DNA from: Rutpela maculata
Taxonomy: Eukaryota; Arthropoda; Insecta; Coleoptera; Cerambycidae
DNA length: 64,000 nucleotides
Assembly (NCBI GenBank): GCA_936432065.2
Contig: OW386289.2
Location: 169,259,348 to 169,323,347, forward strand
Direction: 5' to 3'
Shown here: in pieces, positions 1 to 10,479 of the stretch
How the letters are laid out: every line of letters begins with the position of its first letter
How positions within the stretch are numbered: position 1 is the stretch's first letter
Made by a program: the position numbers and the translations under genes
Notes under the pieces: model-generated
What the model saw: the letters and a program-made list of their open reading frames with translations, nothing else
The model's database searches: none
Told to the model about the DNA's origin: nothing

Positions 1-463
1 TGATAGGCTATTTTATGGTGAAATCTGATTCGTGATGATGCAAGCTTCATTGTGATACCAAATAAGTGAATACAATTTTATATTATTTACATGACTTTTA
101 CAGACTTTTAGCAAATATGGAAAGTTTTCTCGACCTATCCCTGCCAAATCCACATTTCAATATTTCTAAAATAACATTTACGTACAACTTCTGCTGTACG
201 TCTGATTTTTTTAGTCTTATTAAACCTCTAAGGCGAGAAAAATTGTCACCCACAACTTAACATCAGTTGATGGTTTGAACTCATCATGATGCCAACTTCG
301 TTAGCAAAGCTCACGTCTAGCATGTGTTCAATGTATTGTAGTTTCTACTAATTACAGAGAAGTTTCTAATAAAACAACTCTCAATATTTATCCACAACAG
401 TCTACATATTTTTGTGGTTTTAAAAAGAGCACTAAAATTTGGCATATCAAAAATAACACTTAC
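1..463 (-). other. nAChR intron (partial)
   Basis: Sequence following the donor site of the nAChR loop A exon (GTAAGTG, read on the minus strand at 463-457). It is intronic, and the next coding exon should lie beyond the left edge. I see no exon, RNA gene or clear transposon in it; the 64-aa ORF at 66-260 (+) resembles nothing known to me. Confidence 0.7.
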
Positions 464-573
464 TTATTAAATAGAACAATGTCTGGCAACCAAATATGTT
501 CTGACGGTACATAGAGCATCTCAACACCACCATACTCCTCAGGGTCCCATCTCAATTTGTAATCATTCCATTT
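464..573 (-). CDS. nAChR alpha-type subunit, loop A exon (partial gene)
   Basis: Third coding exon of a neuronal nicotinic acetylcholine receptor subunit, a pentameric acetylcholine-gated cation channel of the postsynaptic membrane. The 110-nt exon encodes KWNDYKLRWDPEEYGG, then a VPSEHIW segment and WLPDIVLFN. The W-x-D-Y, E-Y-G-G-V and W-x-P-D-I-V-L-(Y/F)-N strings are hallmarks of the ligand-binding domain; the last is loop A of the acetylcholine site. A 110-nt exon here is typical of this family. The acceptor is TTTTCAG and the donor GTAAGTG. It enters in phase 0 and leaves two bases (AA) for the next exon, which should begin with Asn and ADG. EYGGVEMLYVPSEHIW looks closest to insect alpha2- or alpha8-like subunits as I remember them, but I do not assign an orthologue. 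The Cys-loop and transmembrane segments lie outside the window. Confidence 0.93.
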
Positions 574-891
574 CTGAAAATGTTAGGTAGTCTTTAACTT
601 TTATATTATACAGGGTGGTTGCTTTAATTCACAATTTTCATTCACATAAGAAATAGTATGAAGTAACCGGATTTAAATTTATTTACCTGCCAACGTAAAA
701 ATGTGACTCGTTGAGAGAATCTGGCAGTTGGGGTCACTAGATAATGTTGGTAGGATGGAAAATGAGGGAGGAGAAACGAAGGGGAAGAAGAAAAAGGATA
801 GTTTTGACAGCTGGAAGGAGAAAGATCTTCTTTGGAGAAAATAAAAAGCCGAAATATAGACAAGAAGCCGGGAAGTAAAAGAGAGAAAATA

Positions 892-1580
892 AACTAGTGG
901 AAGCATTATACTCTTCGCCAATTTACTGAGCGTTTTATATAATTGTTACACATTCTATAAGATACTCTTCGCAGTTTTCTTGTAAATAATGTTAGTTTTT
1001 GGACATTCTAAATTTTGTGCTACCAACTTTGTTGTGAAAAAAAATATATAAAAAAAAATAAAAAAAACAACCGCCCTGTGAGGGATTTGAACACACGACC
1101 TTTGGATTGCACGGCAAAACTTTAGACATTGGGCCATCATATATTACTACAAAAATTGAATGTCTCTAATATATATCATTCGAGAATTATATTTCAACGG
1201 ATTAGATATATTATTATGAAATATATATATTAGTAAAATGTATAAAAAAATATATAGAGAATAACATTTCGCAAGATTTCTATTTAAGTACAAGTGACAA
1301 GAATTTAAAAAATATATATTTTTAATTTATATGATTAATAACTTTTTTACTTACTGATTGATTTTTTAAAAAAATAATAGAGTTCTTTCTCTAGCTAACG
1401 CTAATTTACTTTCCAAATTTCAATACAATCGGACTTTTCTTTCTTAAGTTATCGTGCTTACAAGAAACGTTACCTACGGACAGAAGGACAGACAGACGGA
1501 CATTTTGAAAGTTGTTCAGAATTCGTTCACTAACATAATGATATGAAATTTTTTTCTCTACGAGCGATATTATTAATAAT
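892..1580 (+). mobile_element. HINE-1 copy A (Helentron/DINE-like), 3' end missing
   Basis: Starts AAACTAGTGGAAGCATTATA followed by the subterminal motif ATACTCTTCGC. A tRNA-like stretch is on the minus strand at 1081-1140 (box A-like TGGCCCAATG; box B-like GTTCAAATCC). Near 1380-1440 is a conserved stretch ending CAAATTTCAATACAATC, then a GGACAGAAGGACAGACAGAC microsatellite at 1478-1503. It matches the full copy at 47426-49390 but stops at GAGCGATATTA, so the terminal hairpin is missing. It lies in the nAChR intron, antisense to the gene. Confidence 0.75.
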
Positions 1581-1810
1581 AGGTCTCGATTGCAGGTTGG
1601 TGATTTTTATTTAACGCATTATGTAGCGAATAACTGTTGCCTCGAGTTGGTTTTGAACTCTTAATGTGGAGACCATATGTAAAGCTGTTCAGTGTTGGTG
1701 GTAAAATCATCATGACGAAAACCGTTTTTAGTACATATGTTGAAAAGAACCCTAACATTGATATTCAGTACCAAACGTAATTAATTAATAGTTTTAATGT
1801 TTGGTTGTAT

Positions 1811-2309
1811 TATTATACTCTTCGCAAAAACGAGAAGTATATTACATTTAATCGGCACATTTTTAAAATCGGAAATATCGCTCGTAGACAAAAAATTTTC
1901 GTATCATTGTGTTAGTAAACCAATTCTGAACAACTTTCAACATGTCCGTCTGTCTGTCCGTCCGTCACGTTTCTTGTAAGCACGATAACTTAAGAAAGAA
2001 AAGTCCAATTGTATCGAAATTTGGAAAGTAAGTTAGTGTTAGCTAGAGGAAGAATCCTATTGTTTTTGAAGAAGATCAATCAGTAAATAAGAAAGTTATT
2101 AATCATTTCAATTTTTGTAGTTCGAATCCCAGATAGGTGGGATGTTTTTTTTTATTTTTTTTTTCATATATTTTTTTCACAACAAAGTTGATATCACAAA
2201 ATTTAGGATGTCCAAAAACTAACATTCTTTACAAGAAAACTGCGAAGAGTATCCAATTATATAAAAAGCTCAGTAAATTGGCGAAAAGTATGTACGTTTT
2301 TAGCTTGTT
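1811..2309 (-). mobile_element. HINE-1 copy B (Helentron/DINE-like), internally deleted
   Basis: Minus-strand relative of copy A, about 230 bp away, so the two form an inverted pair in one intron. Its 3' hairpin is readable: ATACTCTTCG at 1815-1824, loop CAAAAA, CGAGAAGTAT at 1831-1840. GTCCGTCTGTCTGTCC lies near 1943 and a box B-like TTCGAATCCC near 2120. Its 5' end is of the AACAAGCTAAAAACGTAC subtype, shared with the copy at 58981 rather than with copy A. Confidence 0.72.
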
Positions 2310-2843
2310 TTTTTTAGCTTGTTGTTCATACATTTATTTATGTTTAAATTGTGATTTATAAATGAGACAATGGATATGAGGGAGGTTACTTGAATTCTTG
2401 AATTCTTGCATAAAAAGATAAAGGGTGAGTTATTTTTCCTTTACTTGTAATTAACGAGTTTTTAAAATGTTCTTGTGAAAATTGATGGGTGGGTTATTTG
2501 GAGTAAGAGATCATGACATATCTTCAATTTTGATCTAGCTGCTAGAGGGCGTTACGTACGCTACATTTAATGTATTAAGAAGGCCGTAACTTCTTATCCG
2601 CACCTTTATGGGAAAATTCGCATAAAAATTCTATTCTTCTGTCATATCTTAACAAAAAAGTATACTTGTTTCAAATCTCCAAATACAACAGTTTACAGTT
2701 TACAACACTACTTGTACCATTACTTATGAATCACCTGTATAAAACTCAACAAGCCGCTCTTATCATAATGAAAATGTTGATGTAGTCAGTTTATAAGTAA
2801 CAAGAGAGCAGGTAAAGATTTAAATTAAAACACAATATTTTAC

Positions 2844-3040
2844 CTGTACCACCCAAAGATTAGTGGTCATAATTTGATTCTTGAGGTTCATCTCAATCAG
2901 CTGAGACAGTTTGAGGCTGAGCCAGACGGTAAGAGTCTCGGTGTGATTAACGACAGGTCGTATTAGCCGATTGTAGTTGCTAAGTAGATCATCGTAGAGC
3001 CTTTTCGCGTCTGGATTTGCTTCAATGTGTTTAATTCCAG
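2844..3040 (-). CDS. nAChR alpha-type subunit, N-terminal ligand-binding-domain exon
   Basis: Second coding exon. Residues include NPDAKRLYDDLLSNYNRLIR, a possible N-glycosylation site NHT, LKLSQLIEMNLKNQIMTTN and LWVVQ, an unmistakable nAChR extracellular N-terminus (main helix plus first strands, including the loop D tryptophan). The acceptor is TTATTTCAG and the donor CAG|GTAAAAT. The first two bases (CT) complete an Ala codon begun by the G ending exon 1, and the exon closes in phase 0 into KWNDYK of the next one. At 197 nt it equals the usual two exons (about 152 and 45 nt) fused. Val precedes Gln (WVVQ) where I would expect acidic Glu or Asp in most insect alpha subunits. Confidence 0.94.
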
Positions 3041-3354
3041 CTGAAATAACATTCTGCATAAAATATTTTACGTACAATACAGAATTACTTTGTTCTGGGC
3101 TGTAAAAAGTTTTAATGAAACAACTAATTAAAAAGGGAACACCACAAAAATCTACGGTATTAAATATTAAAACGACGTGTAGACATAAAAACAACATAAC
3201 TCAATAATGAAACTTTTTCACGGATTGAAAATTGCGATGTTCCATTTGGAAGTAAATTGGTGTTTTAAGCAATGCTCTGAAAATAAGATTCTCAATTTGT
3301 GAAAATTGTAAATTAATTTATATTTTACACGGAACAAAATTAAATTAAATACTT

Positions 3355-3480
3355 ATACGGGGTGGTGAATAAACTAAGTTTTTGAGATGTCCTCACAGAT
3401 AAAGGATTCAAATCAGGTGATCGAAGGGGCCATATAGGAAACAAGTTATTTCTGAAAAACTGTTTTCCCACCCCGTGTTC
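3355..3480. repeat. short inverted-repeat element (MITE-like)
   Basis: ACGGGGTGG at the left and CCACCCCGT at the right are inverted repeats about 120 bp apart. No convincing TSD is visible. It is small, in the nAChR intron, and possibly a fragment of a mariner-type element. Confidence 0.3.
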
Positions 3481-3589
3481 AGAGATGAATATCTCAGTAC
3501 TGGTGAGTCCAATTGAAAAAAAGTACTTAAATATCAGGCTTTAGAAGTAATCATAGCACGACTACTACGCCTCTGAATTTCACTGACGA

Positions 3590-4850
3590 TAATTTTGGAG
3601 CAAATTAATTTTCTTAGACTTAACAAGGCCTTTGATACCCTAGACCACGCAATTATCTATAAGAAACTCAATTTCTTTGGCCTTGGTGAAAATTGTCTTG
3701 AATTTTTTAGAAACTCAGAGGGTTGTTATTAACGGTCAATTTTCTATTACTATTCTCTATTTATATAGCTGACTTTAATGATTATCTCAATAATTGCAGA
3801 CCAGTATGCAGATGATACGCCAATCTCTTTTTCATTTAGACTTGACGACCTCCACAACTCACTCAATAGGAATAACTTTAACTCGGACACCAAATCGCTA
3901 ATTCCTAAAGCGCACAATTTGGTATTAAATGGAGGAAAAACGGAGCTACTCGTATTCGGTAAAGATAGCAAAGTAATTATTGAAAACCCCGAGTTTCAAA
4001 TTAAAATGAATAATAAAAAAATTGAACCTAAGGTGGAGTGTAAAAATCTGGGTCTACATATAGACGTCAAACTAAGGTTTGACAAACATGTGATCCATAT
4101 AGTAGTAGAATCGTATGGTAGACTAAAAATACTTTATATACAGCTAAGTTATACTGAGTCCGAACATTAAGCTTGAATTGTGTGATCTCTGTTAGGGTAT
4201 TACGATGTACCTTATTGGCCTGCATTGATGCAAAGGGATAAGGTTAGCCTACAAAAAAATTCAGAATGCTGAAGATACTGCTATAATTTAAGAAAATTTG
4301 ACCATAGATCATCAAAATTCCTCAACTTAAATGAACGTTTTGAACTACTGTTTGTTTAATATATAAGATTAATAAATTAGAAACACCTGATTATCTGTTC
4401 AAAAACTAGTTAAGAAACAAAATATTCATAGCTGTCCTACACGCAATTGTGGGTTGTATAATGTTCCCAAGCATAAAGGTACTCAATTCCAGAGATCCTT
4501 TAGTTATATTGCCGCGAAAATATTCAACAGCTTACCGCAGAATGTCTAACTTTAAACTAGCATTTCACCTTTCAGGAAGCATGCCAGAACATATATTTTT
4601 GCTAAGCGAGCTTGCAGAAATACTTGTTATTTTTTGTAGTTTTGTTGTGTAGCTCTGTTTGCTTTGTTGTTTTCTATATTTTCTCTGTTTTTCATGTTTT
4701 TTTCTTTTTTGTTAGTTCTCCTACCATAGAAGCATGTTGCTACATTACATATTTTAATGATGTTTAATATTATAAACAAAATGTTTACTGTATTGTTTTC
4801 TCTATTTTGTTCTTATTATTATGTTGTCCTAAGATGGTTGCGTGGAAGAG
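3590..4850 (+). pseudogene. decayed LINE reverse transcriptase (jockey/CR1-like)
   Basis: Fragments of a non-LTR retrotransposon ORF2 in several frames. LNKAFDTLDHAIIYKKLNFF near 3617-3680 is reverse transcriptase (RT) motif A. YADDT at 3806-3820 is the catalytic motif C. The 3830-4170 stretch encodes the thumb (ECKNLGLHIDVKLRFDKHV). At 4480-4660 a C-terminal piece (AAKIFNSLPQNV) typical of LINE ends appears. Stops and frameshifts break it throughout and no endonuclease is present. It sits antisense to the receptor gene. Confidence 0.8.
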
Positions 4851-4951
4851 AAATGAATAATCGAACGACGCCATCCTAAGAGAATAATTGCTGTACCAAT
4901 CAATTTCATTGAATGAAGATATGTTTCATATAGTCTATATTACTCTACGGA

Positions 4952-5203
4952 ATGGAGACATGGACTTTCAAGACAGCAAGTCTAAATAAGCTAGAGGCAT
5001 TTGAAATGTGGATCTATCGCCGTATTTTAAAAATACCCTGGACAGCATGGGTTAGTAATGAAGAAGTACTTCGCAGAATAGATGCGGAGAGAGAATTGTT
5101 GAAGACAATCAAAATACGAAAGACAGCTTACTTGGGACATCTCCTACGAAACGAAAAATATTATATTCCACAATTATTGATATATGATTATTTTTTTAAT
5201 TAA
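4952..5203 (+). pseudogene. LINE reverse transcriptase C-terminal fragment
   Basis: ORF beginning METWTFKTASLNKLEAFEMW, with RRILKIPWTAWVSNEEVLRR and TAYLGHLLRNEKYY. This matches the RT-thumb and C-terminal region common in insect LINE proteins (MWxYRRxLxIPWT, GHxxRNEKY). It lacks the catalytic palm, so only the tail of a 5'-truncated element remains. The clade is uncertain. Confidence 0.75.
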
Positions 5204-5561
5204 AATTAGCTAAAAAATAACATCCCTGAAATATTTTAACATTCTTAAGTTACACTCTAACGACTGTTTTAAAAATTTTATTTATTCAATACGGGTCTGT
5301 TTGATTCACTTGCAGGGCTTATGGTCTGAGCTAACAGCAGACAGATAGCCACTTTACTATATCAAGGAGTACACTATAGTTATATCCAGTTTGGCTTGTT
5401 ATTCATTCAATTGGGGTTGCCATAAGGTGAAATGTGTATTTAATCTGCCACGGTTTTATTTAGTTTGATGGGTAAAATAGTGGTTCTACGTTTGAAATTA
5501 CTATTTGCTTAGTAACTAAACAAACATTAGGTTATTTTGTACAAATTAATGTCAAACTTAC

Positions 5562-5628
5562 CTGAAGCATCTTTGAGCAAAACAATAACAACAAAACATA
5601 AACAAACTTCACACTTTAACAACTTCAT
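5562..5628 (-). CDS. nAChR alpha-type subunit, signal-peptide exon with start codon
   Basis: First coding exon: Met at 5628-5626, then KLLKCEVCLCFVVIVLLKD and AS, followed by a single G and a consensus donor GTAAGTTT. Lys residues then a run of hydrophobic residues form a classic signal peptide, as expected for a secreted N-terminal ligand-binding domain. The G joins CT of the next exon to give Ala, yielding ...DASAGIKHIEANPDAK. An in-frame Met farther upstream (5877) is rejected as the start because it would add a long non-signal leader inside LINE-tail sequence. Exon sizes and phases (1, 0, 2) are mutually consistent. Confidence 0.9.
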
Positions 5629-5800
5629 AATATTTTTAACAAATTTTGAGCATCTCGTTACGCCCACATTCTTGCCAGATGCAGCGCGCTGAGGCTGAGC
5701 TGGACCAATTTGACGCGCTGAAATCAATGCACTGGCGCAGCCTCTCTCGGGTCTACGCTCAGATTTACTGGGTGGCCCAATAATTATATCCGTTGGAACA
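5629..5800 (-). promoter_or_regulatory. presumed 5' UTR/promoter of the nAChR gene
   Basis: Just upstream of the start codon the base composition rises sharply: 5660-5790 contains several CG dinucleotides, including GCAGCGCGCTGAGGCTGAGC and GCGCAGCCTCTCTCGGG, within otherwise AT-rich DNA. No TATA box stands out. Inference only; a non-coding upstream exon is equally possible. Confidence 0.35.
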
Positions 5801-5832
5801 AGTTTTAAAATAACTAAAACGGCAATAGTCAT

Positions 5833-6180
5833 TCCATAGCCTAATAATAATGATAATAATAATACTTTATTGTCCATTAGACCAGTACAAAAAATGGTGT
5901 CGGACTCGTCAATAGTAAATCATACATGAGGCAAGAATACATAAACATAGACAAAATGTATACTAGATAAACCAGAAACACGTAAATAAAAACCTTAGAT
6001 ATAAATTAAAATTTATCATAATAGATAGTAAAACAAAACATGTATATTTAAAAATCAAACTTTAAGAATGCCTCAGTGTTGTAAAATACAATATCCAGCA
6101 GTAGTTGTTCTTTTTTAAATTTAACAATACTGTTGATACATTTGCTTTAAATGATTAGGTAATTTATTGTCGAGCTTTAT
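5833..6180 (-). repeat. LINE 3' tail fragment
   Basis: Read on the minus strand it ends GGACAATAAAGTATTATTAT and a TTATTATCATTATTATTA tail, a common 3' end of insect non-LTR elements. The body upstream is AT-rich without readable protein. Confidence 0.55.
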
Positions 6181-6405
6181 ACCCATGTACTTTGGGCTTT
6201 TCTCTTAAATGGATAGAGAATGCATAGGAGATAATAAGTCAGATTGCCTCATGTGTTATAACCGTGATTATAATCGTTTCTTAACTACTGTTTCTTATTT
6301 GATTTTGTAATAGAAACAATTACCAAAATGTATACACAAGGAAGTGGCAAGATTTTCAACTTTTTTAATTACATTCTGCCTGATGTTCTCCTATTAACTT
6401 TTATT

Positions 6406-8840
6406 AATAATAATATAATAATAATAATAATATTTATTTGCCAATTTTAAATGTACATTATATATATATACATACATACATACGAATAAATAAATAAAGC
6501 AATAAACAGCAAACAAATAGGGAGGTAAACCACAAAAAGAAACTTTGTCTGTGGTTATTTTTACCGTATTCCTTTACTCCTCCATTGCCCAATAATTATT
6601 GTGTTAAGGTAATATATATGTGTGAAGAGATTAACTATTAATTTGAAAATAAAAATGAATGAATTATATATGTTGCTTTAAGTTAAATTACAAAATATTT
6701 CATAAAGCATATCTTAATCTTAATACTTATCTGCTAACACATTTCAGTCTCATGCACACTTGTACGCACACAACCACCTAGCCATATATACAATAACTAC
6801 AAATATATATTTCATGGTTATTCTAAGGGTAGGTATTTTTAATATCAATGAGTTGGTGGGTATATAATCTACTTGAATTAAATAACCATTTTTTTATTTT
6901 ACTTTTGAATAATTGTTTAGAATTAATGTATCTTATTTCAGTTGGAATTTTATTATACACACGTGGTCCTAGGTAAGTAAAACATCGTTGCGTTATAGTT
7001 TTAGATGCCTTTGGTATTTTAATTGAGCTTTCCATATATCTAGTTTTATAATTATCATCTGTTTACATTTACTTCTTTTTTGTTCCAGGACTATAGTATA
7101 ACAGTAGATTTGCCTGATATCTAAAACGTTAGCCAGTTTATATAAGGAATCGGTTGGGTAAGTTATTTCTTTTCTATGTATAATTTTAAGGATCCATTTT
7201 TGTACAACTTCCAACCCTTTTATGTAACAATTGTATGCTCCTCCCCAAGCTATTATTCCATAACGTAGTTGGGATTCAACAAAAGCATAATATAACATAT
7301 AGATTTGCTTGATATCTAAAATGTGTCTAAAATATTTAAATTTCGAAAGTAAGCTTCTGACTTTTCTACATAATTTGTTAATATGTTTATCCCATTTTAA
7401 CAAACTGTCCAAAGTTATGCCCAAATACTTAATTTCATTAACTGGCTTGATTTCAAAATTATCTTCAATTTTAAGGGAAGGGAGCGTGTCTATTTTATTG
7501 ATCGAGAAAGGCATATATTTGGTCTTAGTAGTATTTATTGTTAGAATCCTTGCATCAAACCAATTTTTAATTTTTTTGAAGTCATTTTCGGCTTTTATCA
7601 ACACAGCGTCCCAAGTAATATCCGTGTACAGCACAGCCGTATCATCTGCAAAGCTAATTATCTGACCCGTGAAATCCTGTTGAAATAGGTTGTTTAGGTA
7701 AATGTTGAATAGTAAAGGACCGAGTACCGTTCCTTGTGGAACTCCATATTCAACTTCTCTGGTTTTACTTAAATTATTTTGTATTATTACTTGCTGCGAT
7801 CTTTCAGATAAGTAGCTTTGCATAAGCATTAGTGCTGTACCTCGAAAACCTATTTGTTCAAGAGCGTTGAGCAGTTTGGAGTGACTAACAGTATCAAAGG
7901 CTTTAGCCAGATCCACAAAGATACATATTGCCGGTTTGCTTTCTTCTAGGGCCTTATAGATTTTTGCTGTTAAAAATGCAATTGCATCTTCGGTAGATCT
8001 TGCCTGCCTGAAGCCATACTGAGCATCATTTAATATTTCATACTTATCTAAATAGCTAATTACTCTTACTGATATAATTTTTTCAACAATTTTTGCTATA
8101 TTAGAAAGTAATGAAATTGGTCTATAATTTGAACACTCCAATCTGTCCCCGTTCTTAAACAAGGGCTTAATTAAAGCCGTTTTAAGTGCTTTGGGGAAAA
8201 CTCCAGTGATTATTATCTTGTTGATAATAAAACATAATGGTTTGGTGATATGGTCTAATATTACTTTTAATGTACTGGATTTTACTGCGTCAATACCGGG
8301 TGCTTTATGTGGCTTTAAATTTAATATAATTTCTCTAACCTCTTTTTCGGTTGTTTCTGATAAGTAAATGGAATTTGGTACTTGCCGTTCATGGCCTAGT
8401 ACTTCCTCTTTTTCTTTTACATTTTGTGCCAAGTTTTTGCCTATATCTGTAAAGAAATCTATAAATAAGTTCGCGATGTCTTTTTCATTTGAAAGAATTT
8501 CGTTGTTTTTATTTTTTATTTCTTTAACTTCTTTTTTATCAGTTTGTTCCGAGCCTTTTACAGTGTTCCATAGTACTTTTGAGTTATTTTTATTTTTGTT
8601 TATAATATTTCTATAATAAGTACTCTTTGTTTCTTTAATTAATATATTTAATTTATTCCGATATTTTTTAAAATCCTCCAGTCTTTTTTGGTCCTCTTTT
8701 TTGTTTTGCCATTTTTTATAAAGTAAATCCCGCTGTTTTATCGAATTCATTAATCCTCTCGTTATCCATGTTTTTTTCTTATTTCCCTTATTGGTGATTT
8801 GCTTAGAACTAATGCTTATAATTATTATAATATTATATTC
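6406..8840 (-). mobile_element. 5'-truncated LINE (CR1/Daphne-like), almost intact RT
   Basis: The unit runs from a (TTA)n-type 3' tail at 6406-6432 (GGCAAATAAATATTATTATT on the minus strand), through a 3' UTR to about 6820, to the RT ORF. Upstream of the ORF's first Met the frame stays open (KQITNKGNKKKTWITRGL), then ends near 8832, so the endonuclease and ORF1 are missing by 5' truncation. It is the best-preserved coding transposon in the window. Confidence 0.78.
6823..8832 (-). pseudogene. LINE reverse transcriptase, frameshifted near the C-terminus
   Basis: The 585-aa frame (6993-8750, open to about 8832) holds a full RT: KAPGID at residues 149-154, NYRPISLLSN at 208-217, FVDLAKAFDTV at 278-288 (motif A Asp), GVPQGTVLGPLLF at 336-348 and catalytic SFADDT at 366-371. 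A thumb follows (KYLGITLDSLLKWDKHI). After LEQKRSKCKQ the frame is lost; a 70-aa frame (6823-7035) carries the C-terminus RCFTYLGPRVYNKIPTEIRY and ends in a stop. So one frameshift separates RT from its last 70 residues. Phe replaces the usual Tyr of (Y/F)ADD, which is common in this group. It would copy LINE RNA at a nicked target, but without endonuclease this copy is dead. Confidence 0.9.
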
Positions 8841-8849
8841 CTTATTTCT

Positions 8850-8985
8850 TTTTCTGCATTTTAAAAACTCCTTCGAGGTGACTTGAAGTAACCCAAAACT
8901 CTATACCATAAAGTACTCTAGAATAAAACTGTGAAAAACAGTAGGACAGCAGAACATCTCTGTTAGTAATGTTTCTTAATACAGG
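8850..8985 (-). pseudogene. RT C-terminal fragment of another LINE
   Basis: The minus strand reads approximately LLSYCFSQFYSRVLYGIEFW, then VTSSHLEGVFKMQKK, the post-palm region found in jockey/CR1 proteins (FYSxxxYGIxFWG...VFKxQKK). It abuts the 5' end of the 6406-8840 element but belongs to a different copy. Confidence 0.6.
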
Positions 8986-9541
8986 GTGTAATCAGTTTCA
9001 TGTCATTAAAAAAAACTGGTGATGGGGAACGACTAAACGAACAAAAAAACCTTATATAACATGGGGTCTAAAACCCATAGTTTCAGAAGAAAAAAAAATA
9101 AACAAAAATTTCAAAAATTTTCAATAATATTATTTGAGAACTGCTGGAATGTTGGGATAGGCTTTTATCTTCGCGTATGTCGGCGCCCATCAAATACGCT
9201 AATACGGCTCTTTCAAAGTTTCGCACTCCTTTGTTAGAGACCGCGCGTTAGCGAGGACACAAGGTGATAATCACACTTTTTTATGGCTTTTTAAAAGTAG
9301 GTAAGGTAAGGTCTTTAGCGGTGCGATAAAAGTGAAAGACGTCGGAGTTTTCTGAGTGCTTAGTAGATCTGAAGAAAACTATACTCTCCCTTGTGCAATA
9401 TTTTAGTTTCTGTGGGCACTTCGTTAAGTACACACGTCGAACCCGTTCGTTGTTTTTGTATGTTTCTTTTGTTCTTTTTGAATTTTGGGCCACGTATTTA
9501 CAGTTAAGATTTATTTTATTGACTTACCGTTCAAGACCTGT
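8986..9541. other. non-coding, no recognised feature
   Basis: Begins with ACAGGGTGTAATCAGTTTC, a start reminiscent of a mariner-type end, but no partner was found. The two ORFs here (9281-9493 - and 9393-9629 +) overlap and resemble nothing known to me. Confidence 0.4.
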
Positions 9542-10479
9542 GCACAGGTCTCCAAAAAAAAATTTTTTTCTGCTCCAAAGACTAATCCTATCAATATTTT
9601 TGTGTGCTGAATCCGAATTTTTAATTTAAAAAAATTTCTACCGCGTAAATTTCAAATAAATCTCGGTTTTTATTGTCAAAATTCGGTTTTGTGACAATAA
9701 AAACCGGGATTTACTCGAAATCTGCGCGGTAGAAATTTTTTAAATTGAAAATTCGGTTTCAGCGCACACAAATAGTTATAGTCCAAGATCCCAGAACTGC
9801 CAGACCTACGTCATTTTAGCAAAGCTAATATTTTGACAACAAATAGTGTAATATCTAGTTAAGAACGTATGCGTATTTGCTAGTTTGAAAGTGGGGCCCT
9901 TTTGCAGAAAACAGGTACAAAAGGTACATACAAATTTTAATCAGTACGTTAACGTATGATAGCTGGTTTATTTTCCATGTGACACACTAACGACGTGGTG
10001 TAAACATTAACCTCCGAATCTTAAGGTCCGAGGTTCGATCCTGAGCGTTCTCAGCTTTTTTTTTCAACAAATATTAACTTATGATGTGGATTACCAAGAA
10101 AGAGACAACCGATAGGGAAATATTGATTATTTTTGGCCATAACTTTTTTCTTAATACGTATATTTGAAAAAAAAACTAAGAATGCTCAGGGATCGAACCT
10201 CGAACCTTAAGATGTAAGATGTAGTTGTAAAATAATCCAGCTATCATACTTTAACGTGCGGAAATTTTTTATGTACCTTTTGTACCTGTTTTCTGCAAAA
10301 GGGCCCCGCTTTCAAACTAGCAAATACGCATACGTTCTTAACTAGATATTACACTATTTGTTGTCAAAATATTAGCTTTGCTAAAATGACGTAGGTCTGG
10401 CGGCTCTGGGATCTCACACTATTAAGGCATGATAGGTTTAGTCCTTGGAGCAGAACATTTTTTTTTTTGTTGACCTGTG
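9542..10479. mobile_element. long inverted-repeat (foldback) element with tRNA-like arms
   Basis: The outer ends are inverted copies: ACAGGTC...TTCTGCTCCAAAGACTAAT at 9543-9592 against ATTTAGTCC-like sequence and GACCTGTGT at 10430-10479. Inner arms match again over about 280 bp: GATCCCAGAACTGCCAGACC at 9786 against its near-complement at 10395-10415, and GTGGGGCCCTTTTGCAGAAA at 9892 against the complement around 10290-10310. Each arm carries a tRNA-like segment (GAGGTTCGATCCTGAG near 10028; GGGATCGAACCTCGAACC near 10190 inverted). The unique centre is roughly 10070-10150. No transposase is encoded. Confidence 0.72.
9599..9772. mobile_element. palindromic MITE nested in the foldback element
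   Basis: A 174-bp near-perfect inverted repeat: TGTGTGCTGAATCCGAATTT at the left and AAATTCGGTTTCAGCGCACA at the right, with AAATTTCTACCGCG / CGCGGTAGAAATTT and CGGTTTTTATTGTC / GACAATAAAAACCG inside. It interrupts only the left arm of the surrounding element, so it inserted later. Confidence 0.7.

Larger units (their letters stand above)
574..2843 (-). other. nAChR intron 2
   Basis: Intron of 2270 bp between the two ligand-binding-domain exons. It holds two HINE-1 copies in opposite orientation (892-1580 and 1811-2309, listed separately). At 609-640 is a transposon-like start (TATACAGGGTGG), and at 2700-2740, inverted, the sequence CAGGTGATTCATAAGTAATG resembles the end of a second short element. 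The remainder is AT-rich with no exon visible. Confidence 0.85.
3041..5561 (-). other. nAChR intron 1
   Basis: Intron of 2521 bp between the signal-peptide exon (donor CAG|GTAAGTTT) and the next exon. It contains a possible short inverted-repeat element at 3355-3480, a decayed LINE on the opposite strand at 3590-4850, and a fragment of a second reverse transcriptase at 4952-5203. About 200-400 bp at each side show nothing recognisable. Confidence 0.85.

Noticed and set aside
1081..1140. tRNA gene on the minus strand
   Set aside because: Box A- and B-like motifs are present but the acceptor and anticodon stems do not pair. The same sequence recurs inside other HINE-1 copies, so it is a repeat component.
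5527..5877. 116-aa minus ORF starting at 5877 as the nAChR start
   Set aside because: The upstream Met would put about 80 residues, partly from a LINE tail, before the signal peptide. The Met at 5628 gives a normal signal peptide and exon phase.
7309..7665. 118-aa plus-strand ORF
   Set aside because: Antisense shadow of the LINE reverse transcriptase on the minus strand.
8368..8616. 82-aa plus-strand ORF, Phe/Ser-rich
   Set aside because: Antisense shadow of the Lys/Asn-rich N-terminus of the same LINE.
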